Part shown: positions 32,931 to 45,454 of the stretch, one piece after another
Position numbering within the stretch: the first letter of the stretch is position 1
Layout: each line of letters begins with the position of its first letter
DNA from: Paramyrothecium sp. XJ0827
Lineage: Eukaryota > Ascomycota > Sordariomycetes > Hypocreales > Stachybotryaceae
Direction: 5' to 3'
NCBI GenBank assembly: GCA_020881915.1
Contig: JAJFPB010000005.1
Span: 1,426,001-1,490,000 of the forward strand
Length of the DNA stretch: 64,000 nucleotides
Notes under the pieces: generated by a model
Database searches by the model: none
Told to the model about the DNA's origin: nothing
Seen by the model: the letters and a program-made list of their open reading frames with translations, nothing else
Made by a program: the position numbers and the translations under genes

Positions 32931-34757
32931 GCTGAACCAAGGCTCTGGGCAGCGAAGGCGGTCCTGGCATCGGAACTTTTTTGCCCGGAAGATGCAAACA
33001 AAGCCTTGAAAGTTGGTGCAGTATTGGATAATAGTCCTAGAACATAGAGAATCAGAACATAGTCGCAAGATAGACTGCACATAGAAGACTAGAAGTTGAA
33101 TATATGTTGGTGGTATGAGAACTCTCCTAACGGCATTGGTCAGATGTAGAACCAGTTTTAGAGCGATTCCGGCGTAAACTTGGGGACTGCGAACCATGCT
33201 TCACGCAAGCTTTGTTTATTGCAGTGTCCTTCGAGATATGTGTTGGGGGGGGTTTTTGGACAGACACCTCTACACGTGGCCAGCCTCTGTGCACAATAAC
33301 AGCCCTGGAATCAAGTACGATACTGAAGTAGTCTCAGCACCGGCTGCACGATCGTTTCGATGCCTCCAAAATCACCGCTTGCAGCTGCTCGTCCATGAAT
33401 TACCCTATATACGTGCTTGATGTGCTCACGTGATGGTGTATTGTGCTTCAGAGACTGCTGCTCGATAGTGCCAGGTGGTGAATGACGCGGAAAACGGCTT
33501 CAAAATGTATTATGCCCACGTTTAGCATCCAATTGTAGTCATTCGACGTCGTGGAGAAAGCTGGGCATCGGTCATGATAGGCTCCTGATCAATTGTGAGG
33601 TACTTGATATTCTAGGTGAATCCCCCACTACATTTACTTCATGTACCTTAGGGTAGGTTAAATTGATGTCTAAGGTAAGGTACTATTATATTGCCAAGGT
33701 ATTCAGATGACATAAGCATCATTGCCCAAAGTAACTTACTGTGTGGTAAGCCTCAGGCCACAAGGCAGAAGAAATCATCTTAGGAACGGTAACGGTGGGA
33801 CGGTGCCGGCATCAGCCCTACAGAAAGCTTGGGCTTGAGCCGCATTCAACATGCCATACTGCCGAGCATGAAGATCCCGATATCTGGGGTAAGCTTCGAT
33901 AGCTTCAGGGACAAACTGCATCTGGGAAATCAGCTCGAATGGACTTTGCCTCGCTCATGTTTCGCAGCCCCGCGACAGAATTGAAATAGACCTAAAGCAA
34001 ATGGTCACAGATGCATGATTTATTGCCAGGCAAGGATCCAATAAACCTGATTCTGCCATGATAAATTCGGCGCGAAACAGAAAAGGGTTATTCGAAGTCG
34101 CATTTTAGCATGTATGTCAAGCCTGCGTTTCCATTGTTTTGACCCTCGCAATTTGAACAATACGCTTCGCTGATTGGTAGCTGGCCATGAATAGCGCTCG
34201 GACCACATAGTCGTACCTGAGCAGGCAGCGTCAGCTGCACGTGAGAGGGAGGTACGTACTCTGGGTTACCTCAGTAATACATCGTTTAGTCCTGGACGCC
34301 GTGCAACCGCGACATCGACGCGCGCAAATTCGAATCGACTCGTACAGCGACGGCACTCGAGGACTTCTGCGCATCCAGGCGCTTGCAAAGGTTCCCCTAC
34401 GAAATATTGGCAAGCAAGCTTGCGGTGTCTGCCTCGAATCATCTGCACCTTCTTTCGCCCGCTGCCTGCGACGCCTCAAGCTCCATGCACATACTAGCCT
34501 GACATCGTGCACCAGCCCGGGTTCATTACAGTAAGTTGCCCAAGCGATGCGAGCGCTCAAACTCGATAAAGTCTCAAGCTCTTCCGTTGAATTGCCCACT
34601 GGGAGCCAAACCGCTGGTCGTGCACGGTCGCTAACCTGATGCTTCATTTTCAGCCATTCGCTCGGCGTCATAAACATTGATTGCTGGCGTTAGCGCAGCC
34701 AAGCCACCTCGATCAGCGGACTACTTTATGCCCAAGTGGTGCCCGTGAGCCTCAACC
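32931..34757. other. Intergenic region (1.8 kb)
   Basis: No gene is supported. An imperfect hairpin of TACCTTAG and CTAAGGTA arms lies at about 33644-33677. The last few hundred bases are the promoter of the Yta7-type gene. Confidence 0.45.
33643..33683. repeat. TACCTTAG / CTAAGGTA inverted repeat
   Basis: The arms TACCTTAG (33644-33651) and CTAAGGTA (33670-33677) are exact reverse complements around an 18-nt spacer; the right arm continues into a second AGGTAC unit. Confidence 0.6.
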
Positions 34758-37700
34758 ATGGCTCCGAAAAGGAAGCGAGTCCTCGAAGACTTCGACCCCA
34801 ACAAATCCGACTCGGAAGATGAGAACTTCGATCCCACCGAGGTGAGACCCCCGCGAAGCTCGAAGAAAGCGCGTCCATCTCGAGGAGCCAAGCCAGGTCG
34901 CAGACGAGGCAACCGTTACCGCGGCTCGGACATCGAAGACGATGACCAAGAACTTTCCGACAGCCAGGAGGACTCTTTTATCGAAGGCGCTTCCGAGGAG
35001 GAGGATGAAGAAGACGAGGATGCCCCTGTCAATGCCGCAGGGCGTAGGACTAGGAAGGCAGCGGTAAAGCAGCAGAATTACCGGGAAACCAGCGAAGAGG
35101 AAGAAGAGGAAGATGAACTTTCTGGGGCTTCCGAAAAAGGCGCAGAAGAGCCCCCCCGACCGCAACCTAGGCGCCTTGTTAAGCTCAGGGTTTCTAAGGG
35201 TGCACTCGCATCGCAGATTACACGCCGGGCGACTCGGGCTACCACAGAAGACGCCGAGGAATTTGTTGAATTATCCGCATCTGGCCGCCATGCGGTGCTC
35301 TCGCGCGATTCGAGAAGCAAGAGCCCTGAAGCATACACTCGAACCTCGAGGTCTTCTCGCGCGACCAAGGGACTCATGAAAGCGCCCGAGCCAATTGAAG
35401 AGGCTACACAGGAGAGCAGCATCCATGAGAAAAACGACGACGAACTAGACGAGCTTTCTCATGATGTTCAGCCCGCTGGAAAAAGGGAGGAAGACGATGA
35501 GGTTGTACCAGACGTGGCCGACGAGAAACCTGCCAAGGATGAGCACATGAACGCCGATGAGTCTTCGGCACCCGCGCCAGTACAAGAACTGGCCGATGAG
35601 GATGACGAAGATGATGTGCCCATCAACCGTAGAACGAGAGGCTCCCGGATTGAGGCGGCGGGAGTTGACGAAGCTGATTCCGACAATGCAACAAACCGCC
35701 GGTCCCGCCGCTTGACGCAAAGATCTGGGGTGAAAAAATCTACGCAAGAGCCTAGTAGTGATTTTGATCCTGGCGAGGACTCGGAAGATGATGACCGTGG
35801 ATCAGGCTTGGACAAGGATGGCAACAAGGATGCCGACGATGACACACCGACGCCTCGTGGGAGACCAGCCCGCCGAAGAGGTCGCTCTGGTCGCAGCTCA
35901 CGGCGTGGAGATGATTCTGGTGACGAGGAGCCCGACCTCGATCTGGACGAGCTTAACGAGGAGGCACATGAGCTGAGACAATCATCCCGCCCTCGACGTC
36001 GAGCCCCCAGGACCCAGTCTCCAATTGTTTACCAAGAAAACACCCGACGCTCTAGGGCACGAGTTAACTACTACATGCCCCCTTTGACGTCGGCAAACAT
36101 TGAGGAGGAAGAGGTGGAGGAGGCTGCTCCAACGGCCGCTCGTCCGCGCCGAGGGCGGGGCGGCGGCGCTGTCGGCTGGGAGCGCAATTTGAATACCACA
36201 TTTGGTCCCTTCGGCGGCGGGGGCGGCGCCGGATCCCTACTGACTGGGCCGTGGGGTAGCGGCGCTACCGGCGCTACCGGCGGTGTTGACTCTGATAGCA
36301 GCGACGATGAGATGATACATCGCTCTAGCGTTGCCGGAAACATTGGAATGACACCGACCTCGGCGGCTCCTACCGGCGGACTCCTGCCTGGTGGGCTGGG
36401 ACTCAACGCGGAAGGAGTGGGTGCCACCCCTAATGTTGGCAAAATCAAGGATCGCAAAGCCCTTGCGGACGCAGATCCCTTGGGAGTCGATATGAATGTC
36501 GACTTCAGCAAAGTTGGTGGTCTAGAGGGGCACATCGATCAGCTGAAGGAAATGGTCCAGCTGCCCCTTCTCTATCCAGAGCTATTTACACGCTTTCATG
36601 TCACACCACCTCGGGGTGTTCTGTTCCATGGACCTCCCGGTACTGGTAAGACGTTGCTTGCACGTGCGTTGGCAAATTCAGTTGGATCTGGCGGCAAGAA
36701 GATCTCCTTCTACATGCGCAAGGGTGCTGATGCATTGAGCAAATGGGTTGGTGAAGCTGAGAAGCAACTCCGTTTGCTATTTGAGGAAGCTAGGAGGACG
36801 CAGCCAAGCATCATCTTCTTCGACGAAATCGACGGATTGGCGCCTGTGCGCTCGAGCAAACAGGAGCAAATCCACGCCTCCATTGTATCGACGTTGCTGG
36901 CGTTGATGGATGGTATGGATGGCCGCGGTCAAGTCATTGTTATTGGTGCGACCAATCGTCCGGACAACATTGATCCTGCGTTACGTCGTCCAGGTCGATT
37001 CGACAGAGAGTTCTATTTCCCGCTTCCCGATATAGATGGACGAAAGTCAATTCTAAACATTCATACCAAGGACTGGGGACTCTCTGACCAATTCAAGGCC
37101 TCTCTCGCCGAAAAGACAAAAGGTTACGGTGGTGCAGATCTCCGGGCACTATGCACCGAAGCCGCTCTCAATGCTATCCAGCGCACATATCCTCAAATTT
37201 ACTCTTCCAAGGAGAAACTCGTCGTCGATCCAGCCAAGATCAGCGTTCATGCCACAGATTTCATGATATCAATCAAGCGATTGATTCCATCCTCGGAACG
37301 TTCGGCGACCTCAGGCGCTCAGCCTTTACCGAAGTCAATTGAACCACTCCTTCGCGATCAATTAGGCGAGGCAAAAAAGGTCCTCGACGAGCTCCTCCCA
37401 CGCAAAAAGAAGACCACGGCTCTCGAAGAAGCCATGTACGAGCAGATTGAAGATGCCGACCATGGCTTTGGCCGCGAGGCACTGCATCAGGAGTTCGAAA
37501 GATCGCGGGTGTTCCGTCCTAGGTTCATCGTGTACGGCGTACACGGTATGGGCCAAGGCTACCTGTCAGCAGCAATCCTGCACTATTTTGAAGGGGTCCA
37601 TGTCCAAAATTTCGACTTGCCTAGTCTACTAGGTGACGGACGCGTAAGTCACCCAACTGTTTCATGCCGGGCGATCTCACACTAATGCATGATTGTAGCC

Positions 37701-39737
37701 CACGGAGCAGGTCATAGTCAGCCTTTTCACCGAGGTCAGACGCCATAAGCCAAGCGTTATCTACCTCCCTAACGTGAATGCGTGGTATGCTACGCTTAAG
37801 GACTCACCCGCCTTGACCACATTCCAAACGATGTTGAATTCCATCCCGCCCACGGATCCTATTCTGCTACTTGCCACTGCCGAGTGCGAGAAGAGTGATT
37901 TGAGCAGCGAGTTGTTCCGAAACTTTTTTGGCTTCTCGCGGAAGAATCGGATGGAGATTCCTCGACCACAAAGGGTATGTAGTCCCAAGTCTCCCTGCCA
38001 TGCATCAGGGCTAATAAATTGCAGAAAAATCGAACGGAGTATTTCACAGCGACATTGGAGTACGTGAAGATGAAGCCTGCCGAATTTCCAGACCTCGAAA
38101 ACCGGAAGAAGCGAGTTCTAGAGGAGCTTCCCGTTGCGCCGAGGATCGAGCCTAAACCACCCACAAAGGCCGAGATGAAAGCCCTCCAAAAGAAGGACCA
38201 TCAACTGCTCAATGGCCTTAAAATCCAGCTGCAGCCCATCATGGATCAGATCAACAGGCGGTACAAGAAGTTCAGGCAACCAGTCATACCGCAAGCTCAG
38301 ATCGACTATTTGTTTGCCGAGTCAGATCCCAACTACGTTCGTCCTGATCTTGCCGAAGGTGAGGTTCGTCCGTTCGAGATCGTGAAAGACAAGCACGGTA
38401 ACGACGTGCTGCGGGACACTGCCACCGGAAAGTGCTATTACAATCTTGAGACAACCACAATCGAGGAGCGCCTGTCCAACGGCTTCTACGCTAGACCAAA
38501 AGATTTCTTGTTTGATATTAAGGCATTGGCAAGAGATGCAAAAAACATAGGCGACAAGGAACGTACCCTGAAAGCGAACGAGCTCCTCAGTAACGTGGAA
38601 GTGGATGTCGCTAGTATCGAGAACAGCACTTCGCACATTGATTGGGAAGCTCTCTTTCAGCGCCAGGTACATCGTGCCAAGGAAGCGGCTGAAAAACAGC
38701 GCAAGCGGCAAGCTATGCTTTCTATACTGAATAGAGTCCAATCGGACATTGGTGGCGGCAACGATAGTGATTCACAGGGCCCGGTAACCCTCGGAGAGCT
38801 CGTGCCAGGATCCCGCACGACTGCTCACTTCCAGGTACGGAGCCCACCTCCCAGTGGGCGGGAACAAGAGTTGGCAGCCCAGCACCCTCATTCACTCAGC
38901 AACGGCAACCCCCACCTCACGAAGGCAGATGTGCAGATGAGCGGTATGGATGATGCAACGCAGCCATCATCACAAGCGCTGGGCATGAGGCCACCGCCAA
39001 AGTCCGACGAGTTTCAAGACCTGGCGCCTACGGGTATGACGCAAATCTCTCAGAAATCGGCCATCACATCTCTTCCCCCTGGCGTGTCGCCATCTGCTGT
39101 TATCAATGAGGCATCAACGACGAAAACCTCGGATCCATCCACACACCGGTCCTCTAATTGGAGCACTCAGATGACCAATGGCAATCACGAAGAGCAGCGT
39201 GGTCACGAGAATGATAACGAAGGTGACATACCAGACACGCTGTTGATGCCAAGCCAGGCAACCTCGAGCGACGAGCAATGGCCACATTCGCAGGCCCACG
39301 CGCTGGCCCGTGGGACGCTGGCAGCCGGCTCGAACCTCAGTGGTAGCCCAACTTCGTCTCAATCGCATGTCCAACATGGTTCAAATAGCTCCAAGTCTCA
39401 CGGCATAGGCATAGGAAACCTCCTCAACAGCCCCCGACCCGACGAGTCGTCGATTCGTCATTCCGGTTCATCTGGATCACAGCCTTTATCTGTCGAGGGC
39501 GCAGTTGAGAACTTCTTGACCGAGGTGGCAGATGGCACTTCTGGGTGCACGATCGAACAGCTTGAGCAGATCAACCGAGAATTGATGGATGAGATTTGGC
39601 GAGGGAGGCACGAGTGGAATCGCATGAAGGTTCTGAGCCACGTTACGCGAGTTTTCAACGATACCATTGGCGACATTGAGAGCATACAGGGCATGGGTCC
39701 TTTGAGCCAGCCTAAGAGCCAGGATGGTATGAGCTGA
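34758..39737 (+). CDS. YTA7: Yta7/ATAD2-type AAA-ATPase with bromodomain
   Basis: Three exons (34758-37643, 37699-37974, 38025-39737) encode 1624 residues. The first ~550 residues are acidic and Arg/Ser-rich. AAA domain 1 has Walker A GPPGTGKT near residue 625, Walker B IIFFDEID near 685-692 and the ATNRPDNIDPALRRPGRFDR sensor/Arg-finger block. A degenerate second AAA domain follows (FIVYGVHGMGQGYLSAAIL; VIYLPNVNAWY), lacking a proper Walker A. A bromodomain-like region lies at about 1120-1240 (LKIQLQPIMDQINRRYKKFR). The tail is disordered with a helical end. Yta7, Abo1 and ATAD2 are chromatin-bound ATPases that regulate H3-H4 nucleosome density. Introns are GTAAGT...TAG and GTATGT...CAG, both phase 0. 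The Met start is at the head of the acidic region with context CAACCATGG. Confidence 0.93.
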
Positions 39738-40047
39738 AGCAGGGATTTTGTTCCCCCAGTCATGCTCACCAAGGGATAAAAAAGGGAAAAGGAAAAAGGA
39801 AAAAGGCAAAGGGGGTGTCGGAGTGGTAGAAGGAAGGGTAATCGCGTGGCCTAGGCTGGCCAGACGCATACAGCGTTTTTCATTTTTGTCATATGAGCTT
39901 GGGAAGATTGGCTGACGGATTTTGTCCTGGAGTTGCGGTTGCTGCCATTGTGTCACGAGGGCTTGTGTATACTCTTAAAAGATATCAAACTTGGAACAAG
40001 CGGTTTAGTACATACGCGTCGGAAAATACTATATTGTATCATGCCTA
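39738..40047. other. Convergent 3' intergenic region
   Basis: Spacer between the Yta7-type gene and the SDR gene, which converge; it contains an A/G-rich run near 39780-39810. No coding sequence. Confidence 0.5.
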
Positions 40048-41210
40048 TCACAGCTTGGATTGCTTGGTGCTGTCGTACCGTTTACCCTCGTCTGCCTGTT
40101 CTGCCACCTTCAGGTCTGGTAAGATGGCGGGCATGATGCGGCGTGGCGTCGACCCGGGGACGACACTGTACTTGTCGAAGTTGGCGACGCCGGCATGTTC
40201 ACGCAGAAAGTCCTCGTCGAGGAGCAGCTCCCCGTTCACCTTTGACGGAGGGGCGTCGAGGATGGCGAGGATGGCATCGGAGAAGATGGTTGGCTTGCGG
40301 AGATCCTGGGCTTCTGCAGGGTTCTTGCGCGTAAACTGGTCTGTGGCAGCAGACTCGATAGCCTGGGAGTTGCATCAGCCTGGTAAGCACACGGTGAACT
40401 CGTCGGACCACGAGAAGGGGCCAACGTACGGCAGCGGGCCAAATACTCGTGATGGCCATGCTCGTGGTGTCGTCACGCTCAAAGTCCATAGCGAGGCCTT
40501 TCGTCAGAACGCTCATGCCAATCTTGCCCACGGCGTACGCCGTCTTACCGCGGAAGAAGCGGCTGTAGATGGGCGGGCTGACGACGATGATGCGGCCGCT
40601 ACTTCCGGGCTGGCGGAGGTGCGGCAGGGCGGCTTGGACAACGGCGTAGAGGCCCTCAGGGTTGACGCGCTGCATGAGCTGGAAGCGCTTCAAGGGGGTC
40701 GAAGCCACGGGGGCCCAGAATATGGCGCCTGAGTTGTATATCAGAACATCTAGGCGGCCGTATTTCTGGAGGAGGAAAAGTCAGCACTCATGCTTGAAGC
40801 GACGGGCATCATGTTCAGGGCTGCGGGATGAGAAGGTGTAAATAGACTGCGTACCGATATGGTGCGCTCCACCAGGCCATTCACGCTCTCTGGATCCCGC
40901 ACGTCGACTTGGATGGCTACGGCATCGCCTCCGGCATCGACAATCTCACGTGTGACGGTGGTGATTGTCGAGTCCGGGGAGTTGGGATTTGGCGGGAAAG
41001 GAGCTGGCTTGGAAGGATCACTGATTGTTTTGGCCGCAACAACAACTATTCCAAGAGGAACACGGGACATTCAGCGTGAGTCTCCTAGCGGTGGAAGACG
41101 CGGGCGGACAGACCTGCGTATCCATTCGCGGCGAGGTCAACGGCGACCTGACGGCCTATGCCTCGAGAGGCACCTACGACGAGGGCAACGGGTTTGGACG
41201 ATTCCGGCAT
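40048..41210 (-). CDS. HSDL2-like short-chain dehydrogenase
   Basis: Four minus-strand exons (41114-41210, 40855-41045, 40430-40765, 40048-40362) encode 312 residues. The Rossmann start is PVALVVGASRGIGRQ (TGxxxGxG variant, residues ~7-20). The loop usually NNAG reads YNSGAIFW. The catalytic residues appear as Ser159 in VVSPP and Tyr173-Ala-Val-Gly-Lys177. The VSPP element and the C-terminal layout (WPAA...AIESAATDQF...KPTIFSDAILAIL) resemble the hydroxysteroid dehydrogenase-like 2 group, without an SCP2 domain. It should use NAD(P)H on a lipid or carbonyl substrate that cannot be named. All introns have consensus ends and phases sum correctly. The gene diverges from the GSTK-like gene with about 440 nt between start codons. 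Confidence 0.88.
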
Positions 41211-41652
41211 ATTCTTGTCACTCGGTGCGAGGAGTATGAATGATATGAAGAGCAGGAGCAAGATTTAAGGGGGTCAAGAGGGTTGTACTTGTTGCCGGAG
41301 ACGAACCAGCGACGCCATCTGCTCGGTATGGCCAGGCGATCAAGGTGTAAGTGAATCTGGTTCCGGATGGGATTAGTGAGCAAGGGAGCCCCAGCGTCCG
41401 AGGAGCCTCGGCACGGAGTGGAGCACGTGGTGGAGACTGGAACCTTGGCCCTGGGACGCCCCCAAGACCGCCCCCTAACAAAGGCGGCTAACAGTGGAAG
41501 CCGAATCTGGGGTAAGACACGGTGCCGCGGTGCCGCGGGAGGCTCATCCTGGACCGAGGGAGGCTCATTCGTGATCCTTTATCAACAGTCGCGTATGACG
41601 TTGGAACACGAGAAAAGCCCAGAACCCAAGCACCTCAAAACATAAGGCAAAG
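41211..41652. other. Divergent promoter of SDR and GSTK-like genes
   Basis: About 440 nt separate the two start codons, so the two genes very probably share regulatory sequence. A repeated GGTGCCGCGGTGCCGCGG element lies near 41520-41540. Confidence 0.5.
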
Positions 41653-42647
41653 ATGGGCGGACGAATCGACTGTTATCTCGACATAGGTGAGCCGTGCAGC
41701 AGCTCCTGCGAGCATCGCGAGGCCCTCGACCTGACCTTGTTGCAGCTTCGTTCTACAGCTACATCGCTTTTGCCGACCTGCTGCCGAACCTCCCCAAGCT
41801 CGCGGCCCATGGAGTCGAAGTAGAGTAAGTTGAGCTCACTGAAAGGACAGAGACATGGAGGAAAACGCGGTTCGGGCTACTTCCGGCGCATTAGGTTAAC
41901 GGTTGCCAGGTTCCATCCCACGCTCATTGGTGGCATCAACAGCCTATCTGGTAGATTGAACATCCCCAGTTTCCTTCAGTCACGCACCAGACTTTTCGAT
42001 TCTGACTTGTATGCCCCATGCTCCAGGTAACAAGCCGCCATGGCTGCTCCCTGCCAAGGGCAAGTATCTCCAGGCCGACTCGCGGCGCGCCGCCCGCCGC
42101 GTCGGCAAGGCAGGCATCCAGCTGCCCAAGGACTTCATGTCCATGACAATGACCGTCTCCCCGCTGCGCGCCCTGCTCTACATCAAGGCGCACTACCCGA
42201 CCGAGACGTTCCTCTCGGCCATGCACTTCCTCTTCGACCGCTTCTGGATGCCCCCGCACGTCAACGTCACCGTCGACGCCAACCTCAAGGCCATGCTGGC
42301 CGCGGCGACGGAGACGCCGCAGGGTGGGCGGGCGCTCTTCTCCGCGGAGGACGTGCGGCGCATCATGGACGGCCGGGCCGAGACCAAGGACGTGCTCAAG
42401 GCCACGACCGTCAAGGCGGCGGAGCAGCTGGGCGCGTTCGGCGCGCCGTGGATATGGGTGACGGATGCCCAAGGGAAGGAGGAGGCCTTCTTCGGAAGCG
42501 ATAGGTAAGTCGCATGCGAAAGTCTCTTTGCTTCGATTATCGGAAGAGTGCTCATCCACGGGTCAATCTGCTAGGTTCAACCATATATACGAACACCTAG
42601 GGATTCCGTTCCGAGATGTTGAGGTGCTCCCACCAGCCAAGTTGTAG
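41653..42647 (+). CDS. GST kappa-like / DsbA-fold isomerase
   Basis: Five exons (41653-41686, 41746-41824, 41910-41950, 42027-42504, 42575-42647) encode 234 residues. The start DCYLDIASFYSYIAF holds the Ser of the kappa-class GST active site (Ser16 region). HPTLIGGINSLSGNKPPWL matches the conserved GGI...GNKPP motif. LGAFGAPWIWV is the cis-Pro loop (GVFGAPTxxV in the family) and AFFGSDR...HIYEHLG the C-terminal signature. Related enzymes are mitochondrial/peroxisomal GSTK1 and bacterial 2-hydroxychromene-2-carboxylate isomerase. It probably conjugates or isomerises using glutathione. Length fits the family (about 226-235). Exons 1 and 3 are very short (34 and 41 nt), but phases agree and each join restores a conserved motif. 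Confidence 0.88.
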
Positions 42648-43054
42648 AATTGTCAAAGCTGTGTCAACCAGAAAAGCGAGTGAAAGAATTTTGAAATGAT
42701 TCATGGTCATGCACAACTATTTCTTGGGGTTTATATCATATCTGCAAGAGCTCAAAGCCCGTGTTCTGTATTGGAAATGTGAGGCTATGATCTTTTAAGC
42801 CTATAGCTCATGGACTTGTAACGCAACATACGGCGAAATGAATCCATTCTCTTATAGGATGAGAACGACTTAGCCATTGAAATGATGAATTTGTTCATAT
42901 TTCGCTCTCGTGGTGTAGCCATTCTATTGCAAACATTGCTTTTTGAGAATCGTCTTGTCATGCAACGCGGATACCCACATCGTCATTATTTTTACACGGG
43001 AGACCTCTCACGCCAAACACGCTTCTCCCGCCTGCCAACTCCACAGACGACAGC
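42648..43054. other. Intergenic region
   Basis: Spacer between the GSTK-like gene and DHFR on the same strand. It is AT-richer than its surroundings. No coding sequence is seen. Confidence 0.5.
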
Positions 43055-43786
43055 ATGCAGCCCTCGGAATTGACATTAATCGTCGCCGCCACGCGGAACA
43101 TGGGCATCGGCGCCCAGGGCGGCATGCCGTGGCAGGGCCTGCGCAAGGAAATGCAGTACTTTGCCCGCGTCACCACTCGGCTTCCACCACAGGTATGCTC
43201 GTCCGCCGGCGGATAAGCGGCCATGTTGCGCTGCTTCTGCGCTCTGTGGCTGAAACACCTCAAACACATTCGTACTTGAGAAGCATCTTTACTAATCCGC
43301 ATCTAGGCCGCACCGGGGGCCGTGAACGCCGTCATCATGGGCCGCAAAACGTGGGACTCGATCCCCCCCAAATTCCGGCCCCTCAAGGACCGGCTCAACA
43401 TCGTCATCTCGCGCAGCGCCCCCCAGAACCCGCCGCCCGGCCCCTCGGGGCCCGTGTGGGCGTCGTCGCTGGAGCACGCCCTGCAGGTCGCGCAGACGTC
43501 CGCGCAGCCCCCGGTCGGCCGCGTCTTCGTCATGGGCGGCGCCCAGATCTACCGCGCCGCCCTGCAGCTGCCCGCCGCGCGCCGCGTGCTGCTGACGAGC
43601 ATCGAGCGAGACTTCGACTGCGACGTCTTCTTCCCGCTGCACTTGACGGGTGGCGACGCCGCCGAGGGGGGCTGGGTGAGGCGGTCGAGGGAGGAGCTGC
43701 AGTCGTGGACGGGCGAGGAGGTGGCCGAGGGAGGCCAGGTTGAAGCGGACACCAAGTACGAGTTCCAAATGTGGGAGAAGGCCTGA
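43055..43786 (+). CDS. DFR1: Dihydrofolate reductase
   Basis: Two exons (43055-43192 and 43307-43786) encode 205 residues. Family motifs are all present: LIVAATRNMGIGAQGGMPW (substrate/Met20-type loop), LRKEMQYFARVT with the active-site Glu, AVIMGRKTWDSIPPKFRPL (NADPH and folate pocket), RLNIVISR, VFVMGGAQIYRAAL (the conserved Gly-Gly), and a C-terminal TKYEFQMWEK strand. The enzyme reduces dihydrofolate to tetrahydrofolate with NADPH and so supports thymidylate and purine synthesis. The length is typical for ascomycetes (about 190-220). The intron is GTATGC...TAG after Gln46, in phase 0. The second exon is very GC-rich. It converges with CBP3 with 293 nt between them. Confidence 0.95.
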
Positions 43787-44079
43787 TTTGGTTGAAACTT
43801 AAGGGTGTGTGGTTTACATGGAGTATTCCGGGTTCTCTATCTGATGAATGGCTGTTTCAACTATCTTCCATTAAGTGGATTGATATACAACAAGGACATG
43901 TCTGCTTGATAGCAGATTGTCCCAGATAATTATACAATGTAACATGTACACGATCACGCCGCGCTGCTCCCCGTCTAAGCGCTCTAAGGCTGCTAGAAGA
44001 GATACGAGTGGTGCCCAATCGCACCGAAAAAGGTCCCCAGTGATTCTGTCATTGTCCGTTTGCATGCACCTCTTTCTTC

Positions 44080-45077
44080 TCAGGCCTTTGCCGCCTTCCC
44101 GGCTTGCACCGGCTTGGCTGCCCCAGTCTGGGCGGCCGCTGCGATGGGCTTGGCCCGGCCGGCGTCCTTCACCTCGGCGGGACTCTCGAACTTGGGCCAG
44201 AAGCTCTCGACCGGATTGCTGAATATCTTGTCGGCCTCCGAGGTGAAGCTCGCGTCGGACGTCGCCTCCAGCATGGTCGTGCACGACCTGATCCAGCCGA
44301 CCACTGCCACCAGCGCCCTCGGGTCCACATCCGGCGCGCCCTTGAACAGGTTCCTCCACACGGCGCTGGCCAGGATGGCGTCGCCCTTGACGAGGCCCTC
44401 GTCGTAGGCCAGCACCAGGCCGCGCCACTGCACGAAGATGTCCTTGAGGTACCGCTGGCGCAGGGCGCTCGAGCTGATGCTGTGCTCGACGTGCATCTTC
44501 TTCTCGCACTCGAAGAAGAAGTGGTCGATCAGCTGCTGCTGCCACGTCCGGTACTCGTCGCGCTCGAAGCAGCGTATGCGGGTGTTGAGGAGGTAGAGGT
44601 GTAACATGGTGACGTGCGACCAGGTGCTGAAGGTAGGTCGGAATTTGAATGCTAGGTCGACAGAGTTAGCCGGCTGACTTGAAATTTCGCGCTGTTGCTC
44701 TTTGCAGAGGGGAACGAACCGTGATGCCACACATTGCCCTCGTGGACTGCGTTCCCGACCTCCTCTCCGTCCTCAAGCCTCTCCACCTGATCCTTCTTGC
44801 GCACCTCCGGTGTAATGTAGTAGTCCGCAGGGTCCGCGCACAGCTTGAACAGGCGATCCGTGGCTCCGACGACCCGGTACGAGTTCGTGATGCCGCCAAT
44901 ACCACCCAAGAAACCCCTCCGACTGGTCTCACTGAAGCTGCGGACGGTAACGTTTCTCGAGGGTCGGAACAAGGGAACGAAGGACTTCGCGGCCTGTGAA
45001 GGAGCCCTCATTGCGCCGGCGCGAAGGGCCGCTCGGACAAGTGTCCGGGTGTGCGATCGGCAGCTCTCGCAAGCCAT
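44080..45077 (-). CDS. CBP3: Ubiquinol-cytochrome c reductase chaperone (Cbp3/UQCC1)
   Basis: Two minus-strand exons (44720-45077 and 44080-44651) encode 309 residues. The N-terminus is rich in Arg/Ser/Ala without acidic residues (MACESCRSHTRTLVRAALRA), as in a mitochondrial presequence. The Ubiq_cyt_C_chap domain starts after the intron: FRPTFSTWSHVTMLHLYLLN, then YRTWQQQLIDHFFFECEKKM, LKDIFVQWRGLVLAYDEGLV and AVWRNLF. Cbp3 with Cbp6 binds the mitoribosome and newly made cytochrome b to start complex III assembly. The tail is Ala/Lys-rich and ends in KAAKA. The intron is GTTCGT...TAG with a CTAAC branch site and splits an Ala codon. Confidence 0.92.
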
Positions 45078-45454
45078 TGTGTTGGTTCGACGAAGCTTGT
45101 ATCTCTCGTGAGCGTATCGTATGGAATGGCGCTGACAATCAAAGGCTGGGGAGTCGCTCACGTCATGGCCAGCTCCATGACACTATGAAGCTCGTCCGGC
45201 GAAAGAAATTCGTGACGGTCGCGATGCTAGCGTTGCCGGCAGATTATCGGTACCAGCGATAAGGCCGATAACGTCAATGCGATTTCACATGGCACTCTCT
45301 TCCATTTCTGGTATATCCTTCCGATGACTGAAGTAGCTGGAATATATTATGTCCTGTCAGTCCTCTACCTGACTATCATTTACTTTTGGTATACAGTATT
45401 TTACATGGTCATTGTACATATCTGGCATTGAAGCCAGGGCCCATCGAGCGAGAC
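45078..45454. other. Intergenic region
   Basis: Promoter of CBP3 and 3' flank of CEM1; both genes are on the minus strand. No coding sequence. Confidence 0.5.
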
